Shown: positions 44,945-54,207 of the stretch, piece after piece | Layout: each line of letters opens with the position of its first letter | Numbering within the stretch: the first letter of the stretch is position 1 | Assembly (NCBI GenBank): GCA_020073205.1 | Contig: JAIQFR010000006.1 | Span: forward strand, 1-64,000 | Source of the DNA: Terriglobia bacterium | Lineage (GTDB): Bacteria; Acidobacteriota; Polarisedimenticolia; Polarisedimenticolales; JAIQFR01 | Length of the DNA stretch: 64,000 nt | Direction: 5' to 3' | Notes under the pieces: model-generated | The model's database searches: none | What the model was told of the DNA's origin: nothing | What the model saw: only the letters and a program-made list of their open reading frames with translations | Translations under genes and position numbers: made by a program

Positions 44945-46372
44945 TCAGCGGACCGTGGTCGGGGCGCCGTCGGGCTCGAACGGGGTCCCCTGCGCCAGGA
45001 ACACCCTGAGGCGCATCATGACCTCCCGCGCCGAGCGAAGGTGCGTGGGATCGAAGGCGACCACCCGGTCCCTGTTCTGCCTCAACCAGCGGGTGATCAG
45101 CTCGACGTCCATGTCGGGGCCCTCCGGCATCGCCGGGCCGGGGTCGCCCCCGAAGAACCGCGACTCCAGGATCCGCTCGATCCGCCTCAGGCCGCCTCCT
45201 CGCCGGCCGATCCCGACACGGTCGAGGAGCCGCCCGTCGCGGAGGAAGTACGCCCAGAGAACGTTCGGCGGGGACGCCGGCTCGAGGATCAGGATCGAGC
45301 GGAGCCGGTCTGCGTGCCTTCCGCGCGGGTGGTGCTTCCGCTGCACGTTGCGGGAAGGGTGCAGCCGGCGGATGGCGGCCGCTTCCCGCAGCACCGCCTC
45401 GAGGTCCGAGCCGACCGGCTGAAGCTCGATCCTCTGCAGGGCGTCGAGGAGCGACTGGACGCGGGCGGAGCGAGGGCGCACCTCGTGGAAATACGACCCG
45501 ACCCGGTCGTGGAGGTTCTTCGACTTCCCCACGTAGAGGAGCTTCCCTTCCGCGTCGAAGAACCGGTAGGTCCCGGCCACGTGCGGGATGTCCCGGAGGA
45601 AGTCCCGGTCGAACGCGAAGCGCGACCAGTCCACGGCGGGGGAGCCGCGGCGGCAGGCGGCCCGGAGCGCTTCGAGGTCCTCCCCGGGGCGCCTGAGGGC
45701 CGTGAGGGCGGAGTCCACGGTCTCGACGAGATCGAGCGGATCGTCCGAGTCGCGCCAGGGCAGCGCGAGCCGCGCCACCAGCGCCTCGAGATCGTGCCGC
45801 GCCGAGAGGCCCAGGCGGTCCTGGCCGAGCCGGCGCAGGGACACCGGCGAGTCGAGCGGCTCGTCGAGCCAGCGCTCGAGGGCGGCGACCGCGCCGGGGG
45901 GATCGTGCAGGACCGGGACGGCGCCCACCAGGATCTCCCTGACCGTGTGCTTGAGGTCGGTGGCCGCCGAGCGGCCTTCCACCTCGCCGCCGCAGGCCGC
46001 GACCACGATGTCCTCCTCGATCCGGATCGCGGCGATCTCGTGGAGCGTGAAGCCCAGCCCGCGCCGCGGCCGGGTGCCCCGGACGAGGAGCAGCACGCGG
46101 GGAGGCTCCTTTGCGGGTCCCTCCCGCGCCCCGGCGGCGCCGGACGGGGAGGAGCGCACGGCCGTCACGCGCCAGGAGCCGTCCTCGAAGGCGAGCCTCG
46201 GGTCCGAGGAGAAGGCGGTCTCGAGGACCCGGCGCGCCATCTCCTCGTCCCGTACCCGCGTCCGCAGCACGGCGCGGACGAGCTCCGCGCTCCCGACGGG
46301 CGACCGCCGGTCGCGCAGGTATCGCACCGCGCGCTCCGCGGCCAGCGAGACCGGTGTTCGGATCGCATCCAT
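44945..46372 (-). CDS. GIY-YIG nuclease fused to a degenerate DnaQ-like exonuclease domain
   Basis: This 475-residue protein starts at ATG 46372. Residues 10-70 look like a winged helix. Residues 92-225 follow the DEDDh exonuclease pattern (VLLLVRGTRPRRGLGFTLHE, IAAIRIEEDIVVAACGG, LVGAVPVLHDPPGAVAALER), but the first DxE and the HNxxFD residues are replaced, so the domain is probably inactive. Residues 262-340 form a UvrC/Cho-like GIY-YIG domain (IPHVAGTYRFFDAEGKLLYV, GKSKNLHDRVGSYF, catalytic Glu in LEAVLREAAAI). The order matches DnaQ-UvrC fusions known elsewhere. A DNA-repair incision role is likely. Confidence 0.8.
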   Translation of the reverse strand: MDAIRTPVSLAAERAVRYLRDRRSPVGSAELVRAVLRTRVRDEEMARRVLETAFSSDPRLAFEDGSWRVTAVRSSPSGAAGAREGPAKEPPRVLLLVRGTRPRRGLGFTLHEIAAIRIEEDIVVAACGGEVEGRSAATDLKHTVREILVGAVPVLHDPPGAVAALERWLDEPLDSPVSLRRLGQDRLGLSARHDLEALVARLALPWRDSDDPLDLVETVDSALTALRRPGEDLEALRAACRRGSPAVDWSRFAFDRDFLRDIPHVAGTYRFFDAEGKLLYVGKSKNLHDRVGSYFHEVRPRSARVQSLLDALQRIELQPVGSDLEAVLREAAAIRRLHPSRNVQRKHHPRGRHADRLRSILILEPASPPNVLWAYFLRDGRLLDRVGIGRRGGGLRRIERILESRFFGGDPGPAMPEGPDMDVELITRWLRQNRDRVVAFDPTHLRSAREVMMRLRVFLAQGTPFEPDGAPTTVR

Positions 46373-46566
46373 GGGCGACGTTCCGGCGGGGACGCGAGAT
46401 CGGCGGGACGGCCCAAGGACCGCTCCCCGGAAGTCCTCATCCTTCGACTCGAGCACCGCCGGACCTCGGCGGCTCCCGCCAGCGGATTGTGGCACCTTTG
46501 GCCCACCCCGGGCAACGATTTCAGAGCGTCTTCCCCCGGCGCCGGGCATCTGATAAAAGGGAGTGC

Positions 46567-48036
46567 GTGACCGGCATCGAGCATCTCGACCCGGACGAGG
46601 CGGCGAACGTCCGCGACAAGCAGCGGGCCGCCGGGAGATCGGTGTGGGCCGGGCTGACGCTGACGGCGATCAAGCTCGCGGCGGGGCTCGCCAGCGGGTC
46701 GCTGGGCCTCCTGGCGGAGGCGGCGCACTCGGCGCTGGACCTGGTCGCCGCGGCGATGACGTGGTTCGCCGTGCGGACCTCGTGGCGCCCCCCCGACGAG
46801 GAGCACCCGTACGGCCACGGCAAGATCGAGAACTTGACCGCCCTCGGCGAGACGCTGCTCCTCGTGCTCACCTCGTGCTGGATCCTGTGGGAAGCGTCCC
46901 GGCGAATCAGGAGAGGCGGGACCGAGGTCGATCCTTCCGTCTGGGCGTTCTCGGTCATGGGCCTGTCGATCGTCGTGGACGTCCTGCGCTCGCGGGACCT
47001 GAGGCGGGTCGCCCGCAGGAGCGGCAGCCAGGCGCTCGAGGCGGACGCGCTCCACTTCACGACGGACATCGCCTCGTCGGCGGTGGTCGTCGCGGGGCTC
47101 CTGGGGGTGCTCGTCGCGCGGCATGCGGGGATCCCGTGGCTCACGCTGGCCGACCCGGTGGCGGCCAGCTTCGTGGCGCTGATCGTCCTCGCGCTCTCCT
47201 GGCGGCTCGGGCGTCGCGCCGCCGACATGCTCCTGGACCGCGCCCCTTCCCGGCTCACCGCGCGGGCCGTGGCGGCGCTCGGCGGGCTAGAAGGACTGGA
47301 GGAATCGCCTCGCGTACGCCTGCGGCAGTCCGGGGACCGGGTCTTCGCCGACGTGGAGCTGTCCGTCCGGCGTGGGGTTCCCCTCGCCGAGGCGGAGCGG
47401 ATCGCCGAGGCGGCGCGGGAGCGGGTCCGCGCGGCGGTCGGCTCGAACGCCGCGGTCACCGTGGAGCTCAAGGCCCGCCAGGACGTAGGCGAGCCGCTGC
47501 GCCAGAAGGTCGCGACCGCGGTGGCGATGGAGGGAGTCCAGGGGCACAACATCACGATCCGTGGGGAGCCGCCGTCCGCCCACGCGGACCTCCACCTCGA
47601 GCTGCCGGGCAGCATGAGCCTCGGCGAGGGGCATGCGATCGCGGACCGGGTCGAGGCGAGGATCCTGCACGAGGTCGCCGAGGTGCGGCGCGTGGACATC
47701 CACCTGGAGCTGCACGACGAGACCCCGGAGTCCGCGGGAACCCTCGACGAGGCGTCGCGGCGCGATCTCGAGACGAGGGTGCTCTCGGTCGCCCGCAGCG
47801 TGGCGGGGGAAGGCTCGGTGCACGACGTGATGCTCGCGCGGGCCGCCAACGGCGTGTACCTGTCGTGCCACTGCTTCGTGCCGGCCGACACCTCGCTGGC
47901 CGCGGCGCACGAGCTGACCGACCGCCTGGAGCACGCGTTCCGCGACGCGGTGCCGGAGCTGACGAGGGTAGCCGTGCACGCGGAGCCCTACGGCAGCCGG
48001 CGGCTCACCGCGGAGCGGAGCGTGCCCCCGAGCTGA
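46567..48036 (+). CDS. cation diffusion facilitator with three tandem C-terminal dimerisation modules
   Basis: The start is GTG 46567 behind AAGGGAG; 489 residues. The membrane part has about six helices with the CDF metal sites (LAEAAHSALDLVAAAMTWF and LEADALHFTTDIASSAVVV) and the HPYGHGKIENL motif. CDF exporters usually carry one cytoplasmic ZT_dimer domain, but here three ferredoxin-like units follow (about 235-305, 315-385 and 400-480), for example VFADVELSVRRGVPLAEAER, ADLHLELPGSMSLGEGHAIA and LSCHCFVPADTSLAAAHELT. It should export zinc, iron or manganese. Confidence 0.92.
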   Translation: MTGIEHLDPDEAANVRDKQRAAGRSVWAGLTLTAIKLAAGLASGSLGLLAEAAHSALDLVAAAMTWFAVRTSWRPPDEEHPYGHGKIENLTALGETLLLVLTSCWILWEASRRIRRGGTEVDPSVWAFSVMGLSIVVDVLRSRDLRRVARRSGSQALEADALHFTTDIASSAVVVAGLLGVLVARHAGIPWLTLADPVAASFVALIVLALSWRLGRRAADMLLDRAPSRLTARAVAALGGLEGLEESPRVRLRQSGDRVFADVELSVRRGVPLAEAERIAEAARERVRAAVGSNAAVTVELKARQDVGEPLRQKVATAVAMEGVQGHNITIRGEPPSAHADLHLELPGSMSLGEGHAIADRVEARILHEVAEVRRVDIHLELHDETPESAGTLDEASRRDLETRVLSVARSVAGEGSVHDVMLARAANGVYLSCHCFVPADTSLAAAHELTDRLEHAFRDAVPELTRVAVHAEPYGSRRLTAERSVPPS

Positions 48037-48057
48037 CGGGGCGCCGGCGGTGCCTCT

Positions 48058-49125
48058 TCAGACGCCGGCCGCCCACGGCTCCGCGAGATCGGGCGAGAGG
48101 ATGCCGGAGGCCTCGAGGTATCCCAGCCCGTGCTTCTCCGCGTAAGCCGCGCACTCCCGGATCTTGCGCAGGAGCGTGGTGCAGGCCTGCCCCTCTCCCT
48201 CGCGCGCCGCCGCCTCGATGATGCGGGCGCCCTCCGCGCTCAGGAACTCGAGCAGTCGAGGAACGTCCTCGGGGGAGACGAACGCGCCGACGTCCCGATC
48301 CCCCCGGACCTCCTGGTGCAGCGACGCCTTGAGGTCCGGGAACTCCTCGCAGGCCATGGCGAACGGCCGCCAGGCGGGGACGAGCATGTCCGGGGCCAGC
48401 ACCCGGGCGGCGCGGCAGACCGTCTCGAGACCGTCCACGTCCCGGGCGGTCCAGAACGGAACGAGCCGCGCGTGGAGGCTCACCGCGCGCCACGGCAGCT
48501 CGTCGCGCAGCACCTCGTTCGCCGGCCTCGCCTCGGCCTTTCCGTCGGAGAAGGTCTTCCCGGCGCGCGCCGCGGACGCGATTTCGTGGATCCGCGCGAG
48601 CGCCGCGAGGAGGTCGGCGCGGTGCAGGAAATCCGAGGAGAGGTCGGGCCCTTCCTCGGGCTCGAGCGCCTGAGCCAGCTCGGGATCGAGGTGCCCTAGC
48701 TGCTCCTTCGCGATCGCCTCCGCCGCCGCGGGCGTCTTGGCCTCGCGGTAGCGGTCCACGGTCTCCACGACCTTCGCCAGCGACGCCTCGGCGACGAGGA
48801 ACGGGCGGCCGTAGAGGTGCAGGTCCGGATCGATCGACTGCAGGACCCGCTTCGTCAGGTCGTCGGGGCGCCAGTCGAACTTCTCCAGGTACGCCTTGAC
48901 GTTCCCCCAAAGCCCCGCGCCGTCGGGCGGCGGCGGCGGACCGGCGACCGCCAGGACGGTCTCGATCGCCCGCGAGGTCGAGCGGACCTTCCAGTGGATC
49001 TTCCGGACCCGGGTGGCCTCGGCGACGAACGGCTCGGGGTCGATCTTGCGACCGGACGCGAGGGAGGCAATGGTCGCGTCGAAGAAGGCCATGTCCAGCG
49101 GGTGGAACGAGAGCATTCCCTTCAA
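48058..49125 (-). CDS. hypothetical protein, unknown family
   Basis: This 355-residue soluble, largely helical protein has no signal peptide or membrane segment. The annotated start is TTG 49125 (AGGGG upstream); ATG 49116 is possible. Recognisable but unassigned stretches are DMAFFDATIASLASGRKIDP, ELPWRAVSLHARLVPFWTAR and KIRECAAYAEKHGLGYLEAS. Conserved-looking Trp, His and Cys residues hint at an enzyme, but no motif matches a family I know. It is convergent with the CDF gene and divergent from mtgA. Confidence 0.75.
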   Translation of the reverse strand: MKGMLSFHPLDMAFFDATIASLASGRKIDPEPFVAEATRVRKIHWKVRSTSRAIETVLAVAGPPPPPDGAGLWGNVKAYLEKFDWRPDDLTKRVLQSIDPDLHLYGRPFLVAEASLAKVVETVDRYREAKTPAAAEAIAKEQLGHLDPELAQALEPEEGPDLSSDFLHRADLLAALARIHEIASAARAGKTFSDGKAEARPANEVLRDELPWRAVSLHARLVPFWTARDVDGLETVCRAARVLAPDMLVPAWRPFAMACEEFPDLKASLHQEVRGDRDVGAFVSPEDVPRLLEFLSAEGARIIEAAAREGEGQACTTLLRKIRECAAYAEKHGLGYLEASGILSPDLAEPWAAGV

Positions 49126-49217
49126 GTGGCACCCCTGCTCGGGCGGATCGGAGTCTAGGTCGTCGTCGTCCCGTTGGCAACGTCTGCGTCGGGGCCTGGC
49201 GTTATGATGCGCCGGCC

Positions 49218-49961
49218 ATGGTCGCGCGAAAGTCCGGCGGGCGGAAGCGGCGGGGAAGTAGCGGCTGCCTGACGGTGGCCTTTCTCGTCCTCCTGGTCGC
49301 CGCGGGGTATGCGGCGTGGGAAGCGCTGACCTGGCCGGACGTGTCCCGCCTCGCGGTGGCGAATCCCAGGACCACCGCGTTCATCGAGCGCTACCGGGCC
49401 GAGCGGCGGGCGGCGGGGAAGAGCGACCGGGTCCTATGGACCTTCGTCCCCTACGCGGCGATCTCGTCGAATCTCAAGCGCGCGGTCCTGGTCGGCGAGG
49501 ACATCGGGTTCTTCTCGCACCACGGCTTCGAACTCGGCGAGATGAAGGGCGCCGTTCACGACGCGATCGAGGAGCACGAGCTGCCGCGCGGCGCGTCCAC
49601 GATCACGCAGCAGCTCGCGAAGAACCTCTGGCTCTCCCCGTCGCGCAACCCGCTCCGCAAGGTCAAGGAGGCTGCTCTCACGTGGCAGATCGAGCGTCAC
49701 CTCACGAAGCGCCGCATCCTCGAACTGTATCTCAACGTGGTCGAGCTGGGGCCGGGGGTGTACGGGGCGGAAGCCGGCGCGCGACACTGGTTCGGGAGGT
49801 CCGCCGCCGAGTTGAGCGACGAGGAGGCGGCGCAGCTCGCGGCGTCGCTGCCGGATCCCGAGGACTGGCATCCGGGCTCCCCGAGCCGGGCGTACCGGCG
49901 CCACGTGGAGACGATCCTGCGGCGGATGGGGAAGGCAACCTGGATCGAGAAGGAGCTGTGA
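49218..49961 (+). CDS. mtgA: monofunctional peptidoglycan glycosyltransferase
   Basis: This 247-residue protein has one N-terminal membrane anchor (GCLTVAFLVLLVAAGYAAW) and a GT51 domain: VGEDIGFFSHHGFELGEMKG with the catalytic Glu in EDxxF, RGASTITQQLAKNLWLSP, RKVKEAALTWQIERHLTKRR and ILELYLNVVELGPGVYGAEA. There is no transpeptidase domain. It polymerises lipid II into glycan strands at the outer face of the inner membrane. Confidence 0.96.
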   Translation: MVARKSGGRKRRGSSGCLTVAFLVLLVAAGYAAWEALTWPDVSRLAVANPRTTAFIERYRAERRAAGKSDRVLWTFVPYAAISSNLKRAVLVGEDIGFFSHHGFELGEMKGAVHDAIEEHELPRGASTITQQLAKNLWLSPSRNPLRKVKEAALTWQIERHLTKRRILELYLNVVELGPGVYGAEAGARHWFGRSAAELSDEEAAQLAASLPDPEDWHPGSPSRAYRRHVETILRRMGKATWIEKEL

Positions 49962-50147
49962 GGCGAACGGTGGGCTTGGCCCGACGCCGCTCTCCGTTCG
50001 CGGCAGAGGCGATGACTCGGAGCGCGTCCGGGATTCTCAAATCCGCGACGATCGCGGATAATCATCCGAGCTGGTGGCTTCGTCGCGTGAGACAGGACGT
50101 CGAAGATCCGTTCCCGAAGAGGGGGGCGTAGCTTTTTTGGCCACCCA

Positions 50148-50161
50148 TCGTTTGCAAACGA
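50148..50161. promoter_or_regulatory. 14-bp perfect palindrome upstream of the CHAT gene
   Basis: TCGTTTGCAAACGA is self-complementary over 14 bp and ends 32 bp before the ATG of the CHAT gene, close to where an operator or promoter would lie. It stands out in the 232-bp gap (49962-50193), which otherwise holds only a T6 run at 50133-50138. The regulator is unknown. Confidence 0.45.
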
Positions 50162-50193
50162 CGGCGGGGTCTAACTTCGAGAGAGGGGTCCGC

Positions 50194-53100
50194 ATGACGA
50201 TTCCGCGAGCAGTGCTTCGGATCTCCTGGATAGCGGCGGGATGCCTCGCCGCGTCAGTCTCTTGGACGATCGTCTCCGCCGCCACCCCTGATCTCCAGCA
50301 GGTGAGGGACTTGATCAAGGCGGGTCGGCTGGACGAAGCGGAGGCCGCGGCACGCTCGACGCTGGTGGAATGCGAGAGGACCTTCGGGCCGAATTCTCTG
50401 GAGACGGCCCAAACGCTCGACGTCCTGGCGGACTCGATCATGCGCCAGACCAAGTCCGAGAAACCCGACCTCCGCGAAATCGCGACGCGGGCGGTGACCA
50501 TCAAGCGGAGCCTCTCCCAGATCGACCCGATGGAGATTGCCATCAGCCTCGGCAAGGTCGCCATCATCGACTACCAAAGCCAGTACCTCGCGGAGGCCCG
50601 GGACCTGTACCGGCAGTGCACGAGCGCCCTGGACGGCTACGATGGGCCGAGGCTCACGGATGGCGCCAGGACGTTCTGCAACTTCGGTCTCTTGCTCCGT
50701 TCGGCGGGCCAGTACGCGGAGGCCAAGGACGCTTTCGACCGGTCGATCGCCTGGATCGAGCGACAGGGCGCGACCGACCAGGGCCTGTACTCGATCATCC
50801 TGAACAACCTGGCGATGCTCCTCGATGATCTCGGCCAGTACACTGAGGCCAGGTCGCTTTTCGATCGCTCGATCGGAATCAAGGAGAAGGTGTTCGGGCC
50901 CGAGAGCCACACGATGGCGTTCCCGCTCAACAATCTCGCGAAGCTGAACGCCGAAATGGGGGACTTGGAGGAGGCCAAACGACTTTACGAGCGAGCCCTG
51001 GCGATTCACTCGCGCGACGACGGCGAGGAGAGCACTCTGGCCGGGAGCGTTCTGCACAACCTGGCCACGGTCTATCAGTCCGACGGTGATCTCGATCGGG
51101 CCACATCCTACGCTGATCGTGCGAGGAAGATCTGGGAGAAGGCAGGATCCCGCGAGCCGAATCTGGCTCTGATCTTGAACACCAGCGGGAGTCTCGCCCT
51201 CGAGGCCGGCCGGCTGGATGAAGCGAGAGGCTACTTCGAGCGAGCGCTCGCCGTGTTCGCGGAGTCGGCTCCCGATCATCCCGACCGAGCGGAGACTCTC
51301 GAGGGCCTCGGGAGAGTGGAGGACGCTGCCGGGCGAGGAGACCTGGCGACCTCGTGGATCGGGCAGGCGATCCGCGTCCGGACCGACTCGCTGGGGGTCG
51401 ACCACCCGGCTGTGGCGAGAGCCAGAAGGTATTTCGCGAGCGCTCTTTATCGAACGGGTGACACGGCAGGCGCCCTCGAAGCCGCGCTCAGCGCGGAGAC
51501 GGCGAGCCGCGAGCATCTCGTGCTGACCATCCGCTCGCTTGAGGAGAGACGGGCGCTGCGATACGCGGTCGCTCGCACGTCGGGGATGAACCTCGCCCTG
51601 ATCATCGCTGCCGAGCCGGGTGCGACGTCCGAGGCGGTACGACGGGTCTTCGACGCCGGACTCCGTTCCCGGGCGCTGGTGCTCGACGAGATGATCTCGC
51701 GCCGCGGGGCGAGCCGCGATCCGGAATCGAGGCCGCTCTGGCTCGATTTGCAGGGGGCTGTGACGACGCTCGCCAACCTCTACGAGCGGTCACTTGAGTC
51801 CGTCGATCGGGAGCAGCACCGGGAGATCTTGGAGCGGGCGCGAAGAGCCACCGACGAATGCGAGAGAAGGTTGGCCGAGAAGAGTGCCAGGTTCCGCCGA
51901 CAAGAAGAGCGGAGCCGGATCGGCTTGGCCGAAGTGGCCGCCTCTCTCCCGCCCGATGCTGCCCTGGTCTCCTACTTCACCTATGACCGGCTCCAGCCAA
52001 CGGTTCCCTCGAAAGACGGTACCGTAGGCAAACCTGTCCGCTCCTACCTCGCGTTCGTGCTGCGGGCTGGCTCCGACGAGCCCGTTGTCGTGCCCCTGGG
52101 ATCGCAGAGCGACATCGACGAGGCGGTGACCCGCTGGCGCGAGGAGGCGGGCGGCGCCGGGCGCGTCAAGGTGAGGTCCCCGCAGCAGGCCGACTCAGCG
52201 TACCGGGAGGTGGGTGGTCGGCTTCGCGCGAAAATCTGGGACCCGCTGGTCCCCCATCTGAGCGGCGCCCAACGCGTGTTCGTGGCCCCCGAGGGGATGC
52301 TGCACCTGGTCAGCTTCGCGTCGCTGCCGGTCGGGAACGACGCTTTCCTGCTGCAGGAGGGGCCGCTCATCCACTACGTGTCGTCGGAGCGGGACTTGGT
52401 CCGAATCGGGGCGGACTCTGGACGGGCTCGCGGCTTGTTGGCATTGGGTGACCCCGCCTATGACGCGGAGCCCCGGTCCGCGGTCACGGCCACCAAGCAC
52501 AAGACCGTCGAGGGCAAAGGAGCCATGGCCGTGGTTGCCGGATCTCCCCAGCCCGACACGGCGATCACCCGAGGACTGCGTTCCGCATGCGGGGACCGGG
52601 GGCTCGAGCCTTTCTCGCCGCTCCGAGAGACGCAGCGGGAGGTCAAGGAGGTCACCCGAGCTTGGCGCGATCGGCGAACGACGAGCCTCGAGGCCCAGGA
52701 GCCCGCCTCGTCGCTCTTGGGAAAGGACGCCGACGAGTCGTCGTTCAAGGCGCAAGCCCCCGGCAAGCGCGTGCTGCACCTCGCGACCCATGGCTTTTTC
52801 CTGGGAGACCGTTGTCCTTCTCTCCTCGCTCCATCCGGCGGAGGACCCGGGAACGTTGCCAACGCGGGTCACGACTCCCACGCCGATGCCGGCGAGAACC
52901 CCCTCCTGTTGTCGGGACTCGCGCTGGCCGGGGCCAACCGACGAGAAAACGCCGGACCTGGCGACGAGGACGGGGTGCTGACGGCGGCCGAGGTTGCCTC
53001 GTTGGACCTCGAGGGGACGGAGTGGGCAGTCCTTTCGGCGTGCAGCACGGGGCTGGGGAGTTTGGGCACGGGAGAAGGCGTATTCGGACTTCGGCGCGCG

Positions 53101-53331
53101 TTCCAGGTCGCGGGGGCGAGGACCGTGATCCTGAGCCTGTGGGACGTGGACGACGCGGCGACCCGAGCCTGGATGCGGGCGCTGTACGAAAGCCGGTTCG
53201 GATCGGGCCGGTCGACGGCGGAAGCCGTGCGAGATGCGAGCCTACGAGTGCTCGCGGCGCGCCGGGCGCGGAAGCAGTCGACGCACCCCTTCTACTGGGC
53301 GGCTTTCGTGGCGGCCGGAGACTGGCGTTGA
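50194..53331 (+). CDS. exported TPR-CHAT protease-like protein
   Basis: ATG 50194 follows GAGAGGGG and starts a signal peptide (ISWIAAGCLAASVSWTIVSA) on a 1045-residue protein. Residues 30-480 hold about ten tetratricopeptide repeats (for example LYSIILNNLAMLLDDLGQYT, FPLNNLAKLNAEMGDLEEAK, GSVLHNLATVYQSDGDLDRA). After a helical linker comes a CHAT domain (about 740-1045), a caspase/separase-like fold with the putative dyad His866 (RVLHLATHGFFLGD) and Cys950 (AVLSACSTGLGSLGTGEGVF). Both residues are present, so it could be an active cysteine protease. It faces a convergent anti-sigma/ECF sigma pair 42 bp away. Substrate unknown. Confidence 0.9.
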   Translation: MTIPRAVLRISWIAAGCLAASVSWTIVSAATPDLQQVRDLIKAGRLDEAEAAARSTLVECERTFGPNSLETAQTLDVLADSIMRQTKSEKPDLREIATRAVTIKRSLSQIDPMEIAISLGKVAIIDYQSQYLAEARDLYRQCTSALDGYDGPRLTDGARTFCNFGLLLRSAGQYAEAKDAFDRSIAWIERQGATDQGLYSIILNNLAMLLDDLGQYTEARSLFDRSIGIKEKVFGPESHTMAFPLNNLAKLNAEMGDLEEAKRLYERALAIHSRDDGEESTLAGSVLHNLATVYQSDGDLDRATSYADRARKIWEKAGSREPNLALILNTSGSLALEAGRLDEARGYFERALAVFAESAPDHPDRAETLEGLGRVEDAAGRGDLATSWIGQAIRVRTDSLGVDHPAVARARRYFASALYRTGDTAGALEAALSAETASREHLVLTIRSLEERRALRYAVARTSGMNLALIIAAEPGATSEAVRRVFDAGLRSRALVLDEMISRRGASRDPESRPLWLDLQGAVTTLANLYERSLESVDREQHREILERARRATDECERRLAEKSARFRRQEERSRIGLAEVAASLPPDAALVSYFTYDRLQPTVPSKDGTVGKPVRSYLAFVLRAGSDEPVVVPLGSQSDIDEAVTRWREEAGGAGRVKVRSPQQADSAYREVGGRLRAKIWDPLVPHLSGAQRVFVAPEGMLHLVSFASLPVGNDAFLLQEGPLIHYVSSERDLVRIGADSGRARGLLALGDPAYDAEPRSAVTATKHKTVEGKGAMAVVAGSPQPDTAITRGLRSACGDRGLEPFSPLRETQREVKEVTRAWRDRRTTSLEAQEPASSLLGKDADESSFKAQAPGKRVLHLATHGFFLGDRCPSLLAPSGGGPGNVANAGHDSHADAGENPLLLSGLALAGANRRENAGPGDEDGVLTAAEVASLDLEGTEWAVLSACSTGLGSLGTGEGVFGLRRAFQVAGARTVILSLWDVDDAATRAWMRALYESRFGSGRSTAEAVRDASLRVLAARRARKQSTHPFYWAAFVAAGDWR

Positions 53332-53373
53332 GACGACTCCCCGGGCAGCACCCAGCCCCGTGGAGCTACAGCC

Positions 53374-54207
53374 TCACTTCCTCCGGACGATCTCGAACGG
53401 GATTCTGAGCAGTGGCTCGCCGCCGCCGGCGTCGACGGGAGCGACCCGCAGCTCGAAACGTCCAGGAGGGAGCAGCGATCCCGGCACCGCCAGCGTTACC
53501 ACGTTGGTCTCGTTCACGCGAGCGGTGATCTCGGACGCGGACATCTCGCAGGACCAAAGGGGTTGGGCAGCCGGTCCCGCGATCGCGAACACGAATCGGC
53601 GGGTGCTCGCGGTGAGCCCCGGAAGCTGCGGCGTGACCCCGAGCAGGACGAAGGGCTGTCCGGCGTTCACCTCCAGCGTCGCCGGACGACCGCCGCGAAG
53701 CGCGCTGGGCAGGATGTGCAGCTCGACGGCCCCGCCCCACTCGGTGGCCCGGCGCAACCGGTCCGAAACTCCGTCCAGCGAGGAGCGCAGCTCACGAATC
53801 TGTGCAGCGTCTTGCCCTTTCTCCGCCAGGAGCCCTGTGGCCTGCCGCTCCGCGATCGGCAGGCGGATCACCCCGAGATAGGCCGGGTAGGTCAACACCA
53901 CGAGGACGACCGCCGCGGCGGCAAAACCCGCCCACGCGGGCCAGTGTCGAGCCAGACGAATTCCGAGGGGCACGGCCGCGACCTCCCGGGCATGCGCTTC
54001 GCGTGCCGCACCGTACCAGGTACCGCCTGCGCGGCGACCCTCCGACTCCTTGACGAGATCGACCGTTCGTCGCAGCCGGTCGAGCTGACCCCGACACGAC
54101 GTGCACCCCTGGAGGTGCGCTTCCAAAGCCGCACGCTCACCCGCTTCAGCGGTCCCGTCGAGGAGACCGACCAGCTGTTCCGTCGTAGGGTGCTTCTCCA
54201 TGGTCAT
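53374..54207 (-). CDS. zinc-finger anti-sigma factor with exported C-terminal domain
   Basis: This 277-residue protein begins with a ZAS/zf-HC2 module (HPTTEQLVGLLDGTAE, then HLQGCTSCRGQLDRL: H-x3-C-x2-C), which should hold the sigma factor. One membrane helix follows (WAGFAAAAVVLVVLTYPAYL, about 92-111), then a coiled stretch and a beta-rich domain outside the membrane (VELHILPSALRGGRPATLEV, TNVVTLAVPGSLLPPGRFEL). Its ATG overlaps the sigma-factor TGA. Release of the sigma factor would need proteolysis or a conformational signal. Confidence 0.9.
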   Translation of the reverse strand: MTMEKHPTTEQLVGLLDGTAEAGERAALEAHLQGCTSCRGQLDRLRRTVDLVKESEGRRAGGTWYGAAREAHAREVAAVPLGIRLARHWPAWAGFAAAAVVLVVLTYPAYLGVIRLPIAERQATGLLAEKGQDAAQIRELRSSLDGVSDRLRRATEWGGAVELHILPSALRGGRPATLEVNAGQPFVLLGVTPQLPGLTASTRRFVFAIAGPAAQPLWSCEMSASEITARVNETNVVTLAVPGSLLPPGRFELRVAPVDAGGGEPLLRIPFEIVRRK

